The notes: generated from the letters alone by a model not told the origin. DNA of 64,000 bases from Caulobacteraceae bacterium (GCA_947475735.1 CANJLQ010000016.1:17793-81792), one strand, 5' to 3'. Positions 38,564 to 46,640 are shown, counted from the first letter of the stretch. A program made the numbers and translations.

Positions 38564-40033
38564 ATGCCCATCAGCGCCGACTATCGTCCCGAGCCCGCCT
38601 TCTTCGACCTGGGACCCGAATTCGGCGACGCCGTGCGCCCGGCGGCGTTTCCCGAGACCCGGCTGCGTTTTCGCGATGATCGGGCGGCGGCATCGGTGGG
38701 GCTGCAGGGACTGTCCGATGCCGAATGGATCGCCCACTTCGGCCGGTTCGACCCCCTGCCCGGCCAGCCCGGCCCGATCGCCATGCGCTATCACGGCCAC
38801 CAGTTCCGCACCTACAATCCAGACCTGGGCGACGGCCGCGGCTTCCTGGCGGCGCAGATGCGAGAAATCCCCGGCGCTCAAGCAGCGAGTTTCGCCGCAC
38901 GCGGCGGAAGCGTCGCGAGCGGTAGCGCCCAACAAGGCGCTCGCCTTCTCGACCTGGGCACCAAGGGCTCGGGCACCACGCCCTGGTCGCGCGCCGGCGA
39001 CGGCCGCCTGACACTGAAGGGCAGCGTGCGAGAGGTGCTGGCCGCCGCCTTGCTGGAGGCGCGCGGCGTGCCGACCAGCCGCGCCTTCTCCCTGATCGAG
39101 ACCGGAGAGGCGCTGGAACGCGGCGACGAGCCTTCGCCAACGCGGTCGGCGGTGCTGGTCCGCCTCCAGCACAGCCATGTCCGCTTCGGCACGTTTCAGC
39201 GGACCGCCTTCTTCGGTCGCACCGACCAGATCGAGACCCTGATCGAGCACGTCCGGTCGCTTTATCACCCGCAGGTCGCGTCCGGCGACGCGCCGGGTCT
39301 TTTGGTCGCCATCGTTCAGGCATCCGCCCGGCTCACCGCGCGGTGGATCGCGGCGGGCTTCGTCCACGGTGTGCTGAACACTGACAATCTGAACGTCACG
39401 GGCGAGGGCTTCGACTACGGCCCGTGGCGGTTCCTGCCATTTTACGACCCGGGCTTCACCGCCGCCTATTTCGATCACTCCGGCCTCTACGCCTTCGCGC
39501 GCCAGCCCGAGGCGGTGTTCTGGAACCTGACCCAGCTGGCGGGCTGCCTGAAGCTGGTTGCCGAGGCCGAACCCCTGACCGAGGCCCTGAACGGCTTTGG
39601 GCCGGCCTACATTCGCGAACTGCGCGCCGCCTTCCTGGAACGGCTGGGCGTGCTCAGCCTCGGCGAGGCGGCGGACCAGCGTCTGCTGGACGCCACCCTC
39701 GCCTTGCTGCGCGAGGGCGGCGAGGCGCTAGGCTGGGAACCTGTGTTCCACGACTGGTTCGCCGGTTTCTCCTCCTCCGCCCGCGCCCTGTCCGGTCCAC
39801 GCCGCAAGCTCTATCAGGGCGAAACCTTCGACGCCTTCCGCTTCGCCCTGTTCGAACACGAGCCCGATCGGCCCGAGCGGCTGGAGCATGCGGTTTTCGC
39901 GAAACCGCCTGAGGACCTGCTGATCGACGAGGTCGAGGCGATCTGGGCGGCAATCGATAAAGCGGATGACTGGTCGGTCTTCGAGACGAAACTGGCCCGG
40001 ATCGAGGCGGTCCGGGCGGCTCACGCTGCCTGA
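38564..40033 (+). CDS. selO: Protein adenylyltransferase SelO (YdiU family)
   Basis: About 489 residues from the ATG at 38564 (M-P-I-S-A-D-Y-R-P); an ATG at 38522 would add 14 residues and neither has a clear ribosome site. SelO is a pseudokinase-fold enzyme that transfers AMP to protein hydroxyls. Visible motifs: R-Y-H-G-H-Q-F, L-D-L-G-T-K-G-S-G-T-T-P-W-S-R-A-G-D-G-R-L-T, R-S-A-V-L-V-R-L-Q-H-S-H, F-V-H-G-V-L-N-T-D-N with the metal-site Asn/Asp, and F-D-Y-G-P-W-R-F. Between A-A-Q-M-R-E and R-L-L-D-L-G-T-K it carries about 21 extra Ala/Ser/Gly/Gln-rich residues. It converges on the TetR gene with a 13-bp overlap. Confidence 0.92.
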   Translation: MPISADYRPEPAFFDLGPEFGDAVRPAAFPETRLRFRDDRAAASVGLQGLSDAEWIAHFGRFDPLPGQPGPIAMRYHGHQFRTYNPDLGDGRGFLAAQMREIPGAQAASFAARGGSVASGSAQQGARLLDLGTKGSGTTPWSRAGDGRLTLKGSVREVLAAALLEARGVPTSRAFSLIETGEALERGDEPSPTRSAVLVRLQHSHVRFGTFQRTAFFGRTDQIETLIEHVRSLYHPQVASGDAPGLLVAIVQASARLTARWIAAGFVHGVLNTDNLNVTGEGFDYGPWRFLPFYDPGFTAAYFDHSGLYAFARQPEAVFWNLTQLAGCLKLVAEAEPLTEALNGFGPAYIRELRAAFLERLGVLSLGEAADQRLLDATLALLREGGEALGWEPVFHDWFAGFSSSARALSGPRRKLYQGETFDAFRFALFEHEPDRPERLEHAVFAKPPEDLLIDEVEAIWAAIDKADDWSVFETKLARIEAVRAAHAA

Positions 40034-40602
40034 GACAGCCGCAGGGCCAGGGTTCGCCGCGCGGCGTCCGGGGCCGCGGTGTCGCCCATGAGCCAGTGCT
40101 GGACGTGCTGCTCCAGATAGAGCGCGAAGATCAGCCGGGTGATGTCCTCCGGGTCGGCGACCCCGGCACGCTCCGCCGCCCGCCGCACCGTCAACCGCCA
40201 GCGGCCCCAGCCCTCGGCCAGCCGGTCGCGGACCGGGCCGAGGTCGGCGTCGGCATCCATCACGGCCGCAAGCATGGGACATCCGCCGGGATGGCCGTCG
40301 GCGCACGACCATGCCACCCAGCCGTCCAGCAACGCCTTCAGCTGTTCCGGACCGTCCGGCACCGCCAGCGCCGGCGCCGCGACGTCGCGCGCGAAGTCCG
40401 AGAACACCCGGTCGATCAGCGCCAGCTGCAGCGCCTCCTTGGATCCGAAATGCACATAGAGGCCGCTCTTGGACATGCCGAGGGCAGCCGCCAGATCGCC
40501 GATGGTGATCCCGTTCAACCCCTTGAGACTGGCCATCGGGATGGCCCCGTCCAGGATCGCCCGCCGCGTCGTTTCGCCTTTCGCCATGCCGCAGTTTGAC
40601 AT
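40021..40602 (-). CDS. TetR/AcrR-family transcriptional regulator
   Basis: 193 residues; GAGGAG lies a few bases before the ATG. N-terminal helix-turn-helix: T-I-G-D-L-A-A-A-L-G-M-S-K-S-G-L-Y-V-H-F with the Tyr/Phe typical of TetR. The C-terminal ligand domain has C-A-D-G-H-P-G-G-C-P-M near residues 100-110, a Cys-bearing motif also found in electrophile-sensing TetR proteins; sensing of that kind is only a suggestion here. Divergent from the HD-domain gene, with the site at 40628-40639 between them. Confidence 0.9.
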   Translation of the reverse strand: MSNCGMAKGETTRRAILDGAIPMASLKGLNGITIGDLAAALGMSKSGLYVHFGSKEALQLALIDRVFSDFARDVAAPALAVPDGPEQLKALLDGWVAWSCADGHPGGCPMLAAVMDADADLGPVRDRLAEGWGRWRLTVRRAAERAGVADPEDITRLIFALYLEQHVQHWLMGDTAAPDAARRTLALRLSQAA

Positions 40603-40627
40603 CGTCTCCTCTCGTGGTCAAAAAAGC

Positions 40628-40639
40628 ACGACCGTTCGT
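40628..40639. promoter_or_regulatory. Candidate TetR operator between the divergent TetR and HD genes
   Basis: ACGACCGTTCGT, with ACGA and TCGT as perfect inverted half-sites over a 4-base centre, flanked by A/T runs. It lies in the 53-bp gap between the divergent starts (40602 leftward, 40656 rightward), where a TetR-family dimer controlling both genes would bind. Sequence evidence only. Confidence 0.45.
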
Positions 40640-40655
40640 TTTATGGAGAAGCGCG

Positions 40656-41399
40656 ATGGCGCTGGGTGACTGGGACTGGGTCGAGGCAGGATCGGGCAAG
40701 CTGGCCCGGGCCGAGGAGATGATGCTCAAGGCGCAGGCGGTCCAGGCGATCGCCATGGCCAGGCTGAAGCCCAAGCGGGCCGAGGCCGTGGCCCGCATCG
40801 ATCTCGAGACGATCCTGCCGCCCGACGGCGCCGTCGCCCGGGCGGCCGAGACTTTGGCGGCCGAGGTCAGCGCGCCCTGGCTCTTCAATCACTCGGCGCG
40901 CGCCTATCTGTGGGCGCGCCTGCTGAACCCCGATCTGAAGTTCGACGATGAAGCGACCTATGTCGCCGTCATGCTGCACGATCTCGGTCTCACGCCGGCC
41001 TTCGCCGACCGCTCGGGCGAGGAGGTCTGCTTCACCCGCCCGGCGGCGCGCGAGGCCCATCGCCTGACCCGCTCCATGGGCTGGGAAGAAAAACGGGCGA
41101 AGCTCGTGGCCGACGCCATCGCCCTGCATCTCAACGTCGTCGTCGGACCGGAGCGCGGCCCGGAGGCGATAATGGTCCGAATGGGATCGGGCGCTGACGT
41201 CGCCGGGCTGGGACTTGGGAAGATCGCGGCGCCGGTTCGCGACGCCGTCGTGCATCGTCACCCGCGACTGGATCTGAAGGCCTGCATGACCGAGACCCTG
41301 GATGTGGAGACGGCACGCACACCGTGCTGCCGGATCGGCTTCATGTACCGCGCCCTGGGCTTTCGAGACCGGATTCTCGGGGCCCCCTTCGCCGAATAA
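40656..41399 (+). CDS. HD-domain protein (cyanamide hydratase-like)
   Basis: 247 residues from the ATG at 40656 (GGAGA upstream). HD fold: F-N-H-S-A-R-A-Y-L-W-A-R-L-L near residue 75 (first His) and V-A-V-M-L-H-D-L-G-L-T near 105 (HD doublet), with a further His in A-I-A-L-H-L-N-V-V. The spacing resembles HD proteins annotated as cyanamide hydratase or phosphohydrolase; metal-dependent hydrolysis is likely but the substrate is unknown. The divergent TetR gene probably regulates it. Confidence 0.82.
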   Translation: MALGDWDWVEAGSGKLARAEEMMLKAQAVQAIAMARLKPKRAEAVARIDLETILPPDGAVARAAETLAAEVSAPWLFNHSARAYLWARLLNPDLKFDDEATYVAVMLHDLGLTPAFADRSGEEVCFTRPAAREAHRLTRSMGWEEKRAKLVADAIALHLNVVVGPERGPEAIMVRMGSGADVAGLGLGKIAAPVRDAVVHRHPRLDLKACMTETLDVETARTPCCRIGFMYRALGFRDRILGAPFAE

Positions 41400-41716
41400 A
41401 CGGCCTGTCGAAATCGCACCGGCCCGCGCGTCTGTTCTGTGTCCCCGACGATCGGAGATCACTGGATGACCGAACCGTATGCATACCGCCAAGCTTTTGC
41501 CCCGTAGCTGTCGCAGGAGGGACGGACGCCGTTGCGACCCTTGTTCGGTGGCCCCTTCCCGCTCGCTCGAAACAATAAGTCATCAGCTGATGTCTTCAGC
41601 TGATGACACGCCTGATTATCTCTGCCATACCCCTTGAACGGGCAGTCCCTCGATCTGATCTAGTGGCTGTTACAAAAACAAACGCCCCCTCCCCGGGGCA
41701 CACTCAAGATCGTTCG
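41400..41716. other. Intergenic region with two palindromes, no gene
   Basis: 317 bp between the HD-domain and DoxX-like genes. I find no supported coding frame. It holds the perfect 10-bp palindrome GTATGCATAC at 41477-41486 and the longer inverted repeat at 41580-41606, followed by relatively AT-rich sequence. It probably contains the promoter and operators of the DoxX-like gene. Confidence 0.6.
41580..41606. promoter_or_regulatory. Double palindrome upstream of the DoxX-like gene
   Basis: TCATCAGCTGA, spacer TGTCT, TCAGCTGATGA: a perfect 11-bp inverted repeat whose arms each contain the self-complementary core TCAGCTGA. This gives two adjacent 8-bp palindromes 16 bp apart (centre to centre), suggesting cooperative binding of two dimers on roughly opposite or offset faces of the helix. 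It lies 111 bp upstream of the DoxX-like start. Confidence 0.5.
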
Positions 41717-42157
41717 ATGTCCATCACCCTGACGCCCGCGGGTCGCCCCGCCCTGACCCCTGCCCAGCTGCGGCTGCGCGCCAACTATCGCAACCTCGCC
41801 CTGTGGACGCTGCAGGGATGGGTGGCGATGTTCTTCCTCGCCGCCGGCTACGCCAAGCTGAGCGAGCCGATGGACAATCTGGTCGCCCTGATGACCTGGC
41901 CCGCCTATGCGAGCGAGAGCCTGGTGCGGGGCCTCGGCCTGGTCGAGGTGGTGATGGCGCTGGGTCTGCTGGCACCCTTGGCGTCGTGGAAGCGGGGTCG
42001 CTGGCCGCTGCTGATCTCGGCGGCGGGCTTGATCGCGCTGCAGACGGTCATGCTGACGATCCACGCGGCCGGCTTGGATATCGGTCTGGCGCTGACGAAC
42101 ATGGTCCTGTTGGCCATGACGATCCCCGTCCTGCTGGGACGCCGCACGGCCCCCTGA
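41717..42157 (+). CDS. DoxX-like membrane protein
   Basis: 146 residues from the ATG at 41717, M-S-I-T-L-T-P-A-G-R-P; earlier in-frame codons give an unlikely N-terminus. Four hydrophobic helices; L-Q-G-W-V-A-M-F-F-L-A-A-G-Y-A-K-L is the first helix with the G-x-x-K-L motif of DoxX/DoxD-like proteins, and L-G-L-V-E-V-V-M-A-L-G-L-L the next. The family is linked to redox and sulfur metabolism but has no single defined function. Confidence 0.78.
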   Translation: MSITLTPAGRPALTPAQLRLRANYRNLALWTLQGWVAMFFLAAGYAKLSEPMDNLVALMTWPAYASESLVRGLGLVEVVMALGLLAPLASWKRGRWPLLISAAGLIALQTVMLTIHAAGLDIGLALTNMVLLAMTIPVLLGRRTAP

Positions 42158-42240
42158 CATCCGGCCGGAACGGCCACGCTAGCGCCTCAATGTTGGACAA
42201 GTCTCCTTTACACCGCCAAGCGGCGCTTCGGAGACCTGGA

Positions 42241-43182
42241 ATGCGGCTCGCCCTTCTGATCGGCCTCGCAGGCCTTTCGTTGCTCTCTGCACCACAGGCT
42301 CGCGCGCAGGAGCCCGATGCCGATCGTGTCGAGGACATCATCATCATCGCCAGACAGGCCCAGGTCCCGATCTGGGAGGTCAGCCGGGGCGACCGGTCGC
42401 TGATCCTGGTCGGCAACATCCGGGGCCTGCCACGCGACTTCGAATGGAGCCCGGCGGGGCTGGAAGCCGCCACGGAACGGGCCGACCGGATCCTGTATCC
42501 TCCCGAAGGTCGGGTGTCGCCGGCGGACATCATCCGGCTGGTCTGGAGAGGGCGCAGCATCGGCACCCTGCCCGAGGGCACGACCAGCGCCGACTATCTG
42601 GAGCCCGCCGTGCAGGCGCGGCTTGAGGCCGTGATGGCCGACGAGCGGAGCGACCGGTGGCGGACCCGGGGGCTCTTCCTGCTCGGCTTCGATCTGATGA
42701 ACGACAAGGCGGGCTTTCGTCGAGGCGGGCGCGATGCCGAGGATGCCGTGCGATCGGCTGCCCGACGGGCCCGCGTGCCCGGCGAGGCGGTCGGCTTCGT
42801 GCGAGGCGACGAGATCGTCGACAATCTTCTGACCCAGCCGCCGGCCACCTATGTCCCCTGTGTCGCGGCGGGCGTCGGTGCAGCGGAAGCCGGGCCAGAG
42901 GGCTTCGTCTTCCGCGCCGAGGACTGGCGGGCCCGACGGGTGCCGGCGGTGATCGAGAACCCCCTGGACGTCGCGCTGGGCCAGTGCTGGCCGTGGGGCG
43001 ATCCGGAAATCGGGCCACAGTTGCGCGGCCAGTGGCTGACGGCGCTGTCGGCCGCGATCGATCAGCCCGGCGTCACCCTCGCCGTCGCGCCGCTGAGGCT
43101 GCTGGCCGAGCCCGGTGGAGTGCTGGACGGCCTCGAGTCCGACGGATTCGAGATCGTCGGACCCGAGTGGCGCACGGACTGA
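42241..43182 (+). CDS. TraB/GumN-family protein, secreted
   Basis: 313 residues from the ATG at 42241 (GGAGA 6 bp upstream). Signal peptide M-R-L-A-L-L-I-G-L-A-G-L then A-R-A-Q near residue 22. P-I-W-E-V-S-R-G-D-R-S-L-I-L-V-G-N-I-R-G-L-P is the family's opening motif (usually W-x-V, then L-V-G-T-x-H), with the His replaced here; the usual G-x-x-H metal motif is therefore altered, and catalytic activity is doubtful. Two C-terminal Cys (Y-V-P-C, G-Q-C-W-P-W) could pair in the periplasm. Confidence 0.75.
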   Translation: MRLALLIGLAGLSLLSAPQARAQEPDADRVEDIIIIARQAQVPIWEVSRGDRSLILVGNIRGLPRDFEWSPAGLEAATERADRILYPPEGRVSPADIIRLVWRGRSIGTLPEGTTSADYLEPAVQARLEAVMADERSDRWRTRGLFLLGFDLMNDKAGFRRGGRDAEDAVRSAARRARVPGEAVGFVRGDEIVDNLLTQPPATYVPCVAAGVGAAEAGPEGFVFRAEDWRARRVPAVIENPLDVALGQCWPWGDPEIGPQLRGQWLTALSAAIDQPGVTLAVAPLRLLAEPGGVLDGLESDGFEIVGPEWRTD

Positions 43183-43186
43183 TCCG

Positions 43187-44617
43187 CTAGACCGCCGTTC
43201 CACCGACCGTGAGCCCGCCCATCTTCAGGCTCGGCTGGCCGATGCCAACCGGCACCCCCTGCCCCGCCTTGCCGCAGACGCCGACACCGGGGTCGAACTC
43301 GAAGTCGTTTCCGACCATTTCGATCTTGGTCAACGCCGTCGCGCCGTCGCCGATCAGGGTCGCGCCGCGCACCGGGGCGGTGATCTTGCCGTCCTCGATC
43401 AGATAGGCCTCGGTGCACTGGAAGACGAACTTGCCGTTGGCGATATCGACCTGGCCGCCACCGAAGTTGGCCGCATAGAGTCCTCGCTTGGTAGAGGCGA
43501 TCATGTCGGCGCGAGAGGCGTCGCCGTTCTCCATGAAGGTGTTGGTCATGCGCGGCATGGGCATATGGGCGAAGGATTGACGCCTCCCGTTGCCGGTCGC
43601 GGCGACGCCCATCTGACGCGCGCTCAGCCGGTCGTGCATCAGCCCGACCATGATGCCGTCCTCGATCAGCACGGTGCGGCTGGTCGGCGTGCCCTCGTCG
43701 TCCACCGTCAGGGAGCCGCGCCGCCCGGCGATGGAGCCGTCGTCGACCACGGTCACGCCCGGCGCCGCCACCCGCTTGCCCATCATGCCGGTGAAGACCG
43801 ACGATCCCTTCCTGTGGAAATCGCCCTCGAACCCGTGGCCGATGGCCTCGTGCAGCAGGACGCCGGGCCAGCCGGCGGCCAGCACCACGTCCATCTCTCC
43901 GGCCGGGCAGTCGACGGCGTCCAGATTGACCACGGCCTGACGGATGGCCTCGTCCACCTGGGCCTGCCAGCGAGCGGGCTGGATCCAGGTCTCGAAGCCG
44001 GCCCGGCCACCGGCGCCCGTCGAGGCGCTTTCGCGACGGCCGTCCTTTTCGACGGTGACGGAGATGTTCAGGCGAACCAGCGGTCGCACGTCGTCGACGC
44101 TGAGCGCATCGGCCCGCAGGATCTGGATGGCGCGTCGCTCTCCGACCAGGGTCGCGGAAACCTGGACGACGCGCGGATCGCGGGCGCGGGCGAAGGCGTC
44201 GATCTCCTGCAGCAGGGCGATCTTGTCTGAGAAGGCGGGCGACGCGAGGGGATCGACGGGTTCGTACAGGCGCTGGTTCGTCGCGCGCGGGGCTTCGGCC
44301 GTCACACCCGCATGGCCGGACTTGGCCAAGGCCGAGGCGTCGGCGGCGCGGCGGAGGGCGGCGGCGCTGATCTCGTTGGCGTGGGCGTAGCCGGCGGTTT
44401 CTCCGGCCACGACGCGCAGGCCGAAGCCCTCGTTGGCGTCATAGGCCGCGGACTTCAGACGCCCGTCGTCGAAGACCAGGGACTCCAGCTCGGAGCGTTC
44501 CAGGAACAGCTCCCCATCGTCGGCGCCGTGGAGCGCGGTCTGCAGGATCGACAGGGCTTCTTCGGGCTCGACGCCGGAGGTTTCGAGCAGGGGCGGCGGA
44601 GGAACGTGGACGGTCAT
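43187..44617 (-). CDS. tldD: Metalloprotease TldD
   Basis: 476 residues. TldD pairs with TldE (PmbA) to degrade unfolded peptides in the cytoplasm and is known from microcin maturation and toxin-antitoxin turnover. The zinc site H-E-A-I-G-H is in V-L-L-H-E-A-I-G-H-G-F-E-G-D near residue 255, with a downstream Cys in V-G-V-C-G-K-A-G-Q. No tldE/pmbA is adjacent. The 3' end faces the GumN-like gene 4 bp away. Confidence 0.95.
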   Translation of the reverse strand: MTVHVPPPPLLETSGVEPEEALSILQTALHGADDGELFLERSELESLVFDDGRLKSAAYDANEGFGLRVVAGETAGYAHANEISAAALRRAADASALAKSGHAGVTAEAPRATNQRLYEPVDPLASPAFSDKIALLQEIDAFARARDPRVVQVSATLVGERRAIQILRADALSVDDVRPLVRLNISVTVEKDGRRESASTGAGGRAGFETWIQPARWQAQVDEAIRQAVVNLDAVDCPAGEMDVVLAAGWPGVLLHEAIGHGFEGDFHRKGSSVFTGMMGKRVAAPGVTVVDDGSIAGRRGSLTVDDEGTPTSRTVLIEDGIMVGLMHDRLSARQMGVAATGNGRRQSFAHMPMPRMTNTFMENGDASRADMIASTKRGLYAANFGGGQVDIANGKFVFQCTEAYLIEDGKITAPVRGATLIGDGATALTKIEMVGNDFEFDPGVGVCGKAGQGVPVGIGQPSLKMGGLTVGGTAV

Positions 44618-44661
44618 CCCGGCAAGATAGGGAGGGGAAGCCGCGCCGTCACCTGCGTCCG

Positions 44662-44689
44662 TTTCTTCTCCCGCAAGGGGAGAAGGAAA
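44662..44689 (-). terminator. Hairpin between the DUF2807 and tldD genes
   Basis: CTTCTCCC, loop GCAAG, GGGAGAAG with outer TTT/AAA pairing after one bulged G. It lies 14 bp beyond the DUF2807 stop. The core CTCCCGCAAGGGGAG is a hairpin seen in intergenic gaps of many alphaproteobacteria (from memory), so it may be a terminator or a dispersed intergenic repeat. Confidence 0.55.
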
Positions 44690-44702
44690 GCCGGCGTCGC
44701 TC

Positions 44703-45551
44703 CTATCGCCCTGTCACTTCCACTGACCGGGTTGTGGAGACGGTGACCGGAGGCGTGTCGGACACACGCCGCTCCGACCGGAAGCTGACCACATCGATGT
44801 CGCCCGAACCCGAGACCGACTGGTTCAGCGTCGCGGGCCGTTCTGTCAGCTCGACGTCACCCGAGCCCGAGATCGAGATGTCGGCCTGGCCAGTCGGGCC
44901 CAGACGCGCCTCGCCGGATCCGGCGATGGCGACGTTGGCGTCGGTCAGGGTCAGACGGGAAAGGTCGGCCTCGCCGGAGCCGGAGATGTCGAGCTCCAGC
45001 GTCGTGGCGCGGCCGTCGACCTCGATCTCGCCCGAGCCGGACAGGTCGATGGCCAGGGCCGTCTGGTCGTAGTCGCGGATCTTCACGTCCGAGGACCCTT
45101 CGACGTCGAAGGCGGTGACCGACGGCGCGGTCACGACGATGCTGATCCGCTCGGAATCCGACCAGCCGTTCAGCGAGCCGTTTTCCCAGCGCAGGGTGAC
45201 GCGCTCGGGCCCGTCCTCCATCCAGATGCGCGAGCCCTGGACGCGGACGCGGTCGATGACGGCCTGGGGTCCGGTGATGACGACGGTGTTGGCTTCGCCC
45301 TGGACGTAGGTGACCTCGGCGCCGAGATCGAGCTCCAGGCTCTCGCCGCCCTCGAAGGCGACGGACCGGGTGACGTCGGGACCCAGATCCTGGGCGCGGC
45401 TGCCGCGGCGGATGCCGTCCTCGCCGTCGACGAAGGTCCAGGACCAGCCGTTGCCGGCCAGATCGCGGCTGCCCAGGGCCGCGGCCCCGCCGAGGGTGGC
45501 CAGCGACAGGACGAACGCCGCGCCGGCGATGATGAAGAGGGTGCGGATCAT
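44703..45551 (-). CDS. DUF2807 beta-helix (head GIN-domain) protein
   Basis: 282 residues. An N-terminal hydrophobic helix (M-I-R-T-L-F-I-I-A-G-A-A-F-V-L) acts as signal or anchor. The body has repeated S-G-S-G-(E/D)-(I/V/A) units (L-S-G-S-G-E-I-E-V-D-G, I-S-G-S-G-E-A-D-L-S, V-S-G-S-G-D-I-D-V) about every 19-20 residues, the right-handed beta-helix of DUF2807. The location would be the periplasm or the surface. The start overlaps the HAAS gene stop by 4 bp. Confidence 0.88.
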   Translation of the reverse strand: MIRTLFIIAGAAFVLSLATLGGAAALGSRDLAGNGWSWTFVDGEDGIRRGSRAQDLGPDVTRSVAFEGGESLELDLGAEVTYVQGEANTVVITGPQAVIDRVRVQGSRIWMEDGPERVTLRWENGSLNGWSDSERISIVVTAPSVTAFDVEGSSDVKIRDYDQTALAIDLSGSGEIEVDGRATTLELDISGSGEADLSRLTLTDANVAIAGSGEARLGPTGQADISISGSGDVELTERPATLNQSVSGSGDIDVVSFRSERRVSDTPPVTVSTTRSVEVTGR

Positions 45552-46138
45552 GCCGAAGCTCCCGAGGTCGAGGGGGTGGAGGGGTCGAGCGCCGGCTTCA
45601 GCAGCCGGTAGTGCAGGCGGGCGAACCAGACGAGGCCGTTGACCAGCCAGATGCTGACGATGGCCAGAAGCGCGCCGATCGTGGTCGCCGCCGCCATCAG
45701 GCCGAGACCGAACAGGATGGCCGCGAGGGGTCCCCCCGGAGGCACCGCGAACGGTCCGGCCACCATCACCGCGCCGCCCGAGAAGAACAGGGCGATGGCG
45801 GCGATGAAGAAGCCGAAGATCGTGCCGATCACGCCCATCAGGATGGGCAGCAGGATCAGGATGTCGATCGCCCCCAGTCCCAGCACCGCGAAGACGGCGG
45901 CGGCGGCGGCGGACGGGTTCTTTTCTTGATGCCAGCGCTGGGCCCCGGCCTCGGCGCGCAGTTCGCGTGCCAGTCGGTCGGGATCACCCAGAGCCGCGGC
46001 GACCTCGGCCTCGGTGCGGCCGGCGGCGAGGCCGTCGTCGAAATGGGTCTCGTAGTCTGCGGAGATCTCGGCGGCGGTCGCGCTGGGCAGGCCGACCAGC
46101 CCGGCCCGGAGGCGACGAAGGAATTCCTGACGGGTCAT
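45548..46138 (-). CDS. HAAS/DUF1700-family membrane protein
   Basis: 196 residues from the ATG at 46138. N-terminal helical HAAS domain: M-T-R-Q-E-F-L-R-R-L-R-A-G-L, with A-E-I-S-A-D-Y-E-T-H-F-D-D-G and A-A-A-L-G-D-P-D-R-L-A-R-E-L, followed by three to four membrane helices from about 80 to 175. HAAS proteins are typically encoded with PadR regulators and are thought to transmit envelope state. Start overlaps padR by 4 bp and stop overlaps DUF2807 by 4 bp. Confidence 0.88.
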   Translation of the reverse strand: MTRQEFLRRLRAGLVGLPSATAAEISADYETHFDDGLAAGRTEAEVAAALGDPDRLARELRAEAGAQRWHQEKNPSAAAAAVFAVLGLGAIDILILLPILMGVIGTIFGFFIAAIALFFSGGAVMVAGPFAVPPGGPLAAILFGLGLMAAATTIGALLAIVSIWLVNGLVWFARLHYRLLKPALDPSTPSTSGASA

Positions 46139-46497
46139 GCGGGCTCCCCCTGAGCCGGTTGTGTGGATTGAGCGGGCACCGGCGTGACGATGGCGTCGAC
46201 GGCGCGGGCGAAATGGGTCCATTCGGCGGACTGGGCGGCCAAGGCGTCGCGCCCGGCCGGGCTGAGCCGATAGTATTTGCGCGAGGGGCCCGACGAGGAC
46301 TCGACCAGATAGGTCTCGACCAGGCCATCGGTCTGCATCCGCCGCATCAGCGGGTAGATGGTGCCCTCGCCCATATCGATGGCGTCCGACAGCCGGCTGG
46401 CGATCTCGTAGGCGTAGCTGTCGCCCCGGGCGAGAAGGGCGAGGACGCACAGCGACAGCACCCCCTTCTTCAGCTGGATCTCTATGGTTTCGGGCAT
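46135..46497 (-). CDS. PadR-family transcriptional regulator
   Basis: 120 residues from the ATG at 46497, chosen because AAGGAGGTGA, a complete match to the anti-Shine-Dalgarno, precedes it. Winged helix: Q-L-K-K-G-V-L-S-L-C-V-L-A-L-L, S-Y-A-Y-E-I-A-S-R-L and E-G-T-I-Y-P-L-M-R-R-M-Q-T-D-G-L-V, then the wing with S-R-K-Y-Y-R-L-S-P-A-G-R. PadR repressors bind palindromes at their own promoter; one is present at 46523-46540. Confidence 0.93.
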   Translation of the reverse strand: MPETIEIQLKKGVLSLCVLALLARGDSYAYEIASRLSDAIDMGEGTIYPLMRRMQTDGLVETYLVESSSGPSRKYYRLSPAGRDALAAQSAEWTHFARAVDAIVTPVPAQSTQPAQGEPA

Positions 46498-46522
46498 GCC
46501 GATCACCTCCTTTGACGACAAA

Positions 46523-46540
46523 ATACCTATCGCAAGGTAT
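46523..46540. promoter_or_regulatory. Inverted repeat in the padR promoter, candidate PadR operator
   Basis: ATACCT-ATCGCA-AGGTAT: perfect 6-bp arms over a 6-base spacer, 26 bp upstream of the padR ATG. A further AAGGTA half-site lies about 15 bp further on (around 46551-46556). PadR-family regulators commonly autoregulate through such ATAC/GTAT palindromes, so this is a good operator candidate. Confidence 0.6.
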
Positions 46541-46640
46541 CTGGCGTCACAAGGTAGCTGGCGAAACATGACAGAGATTTAAGGCAGACGTGGCCGGCGA
46601 ACTGAAAGACGGCTCTGCTCCGCCGGGCGGGGAAAGGGCT

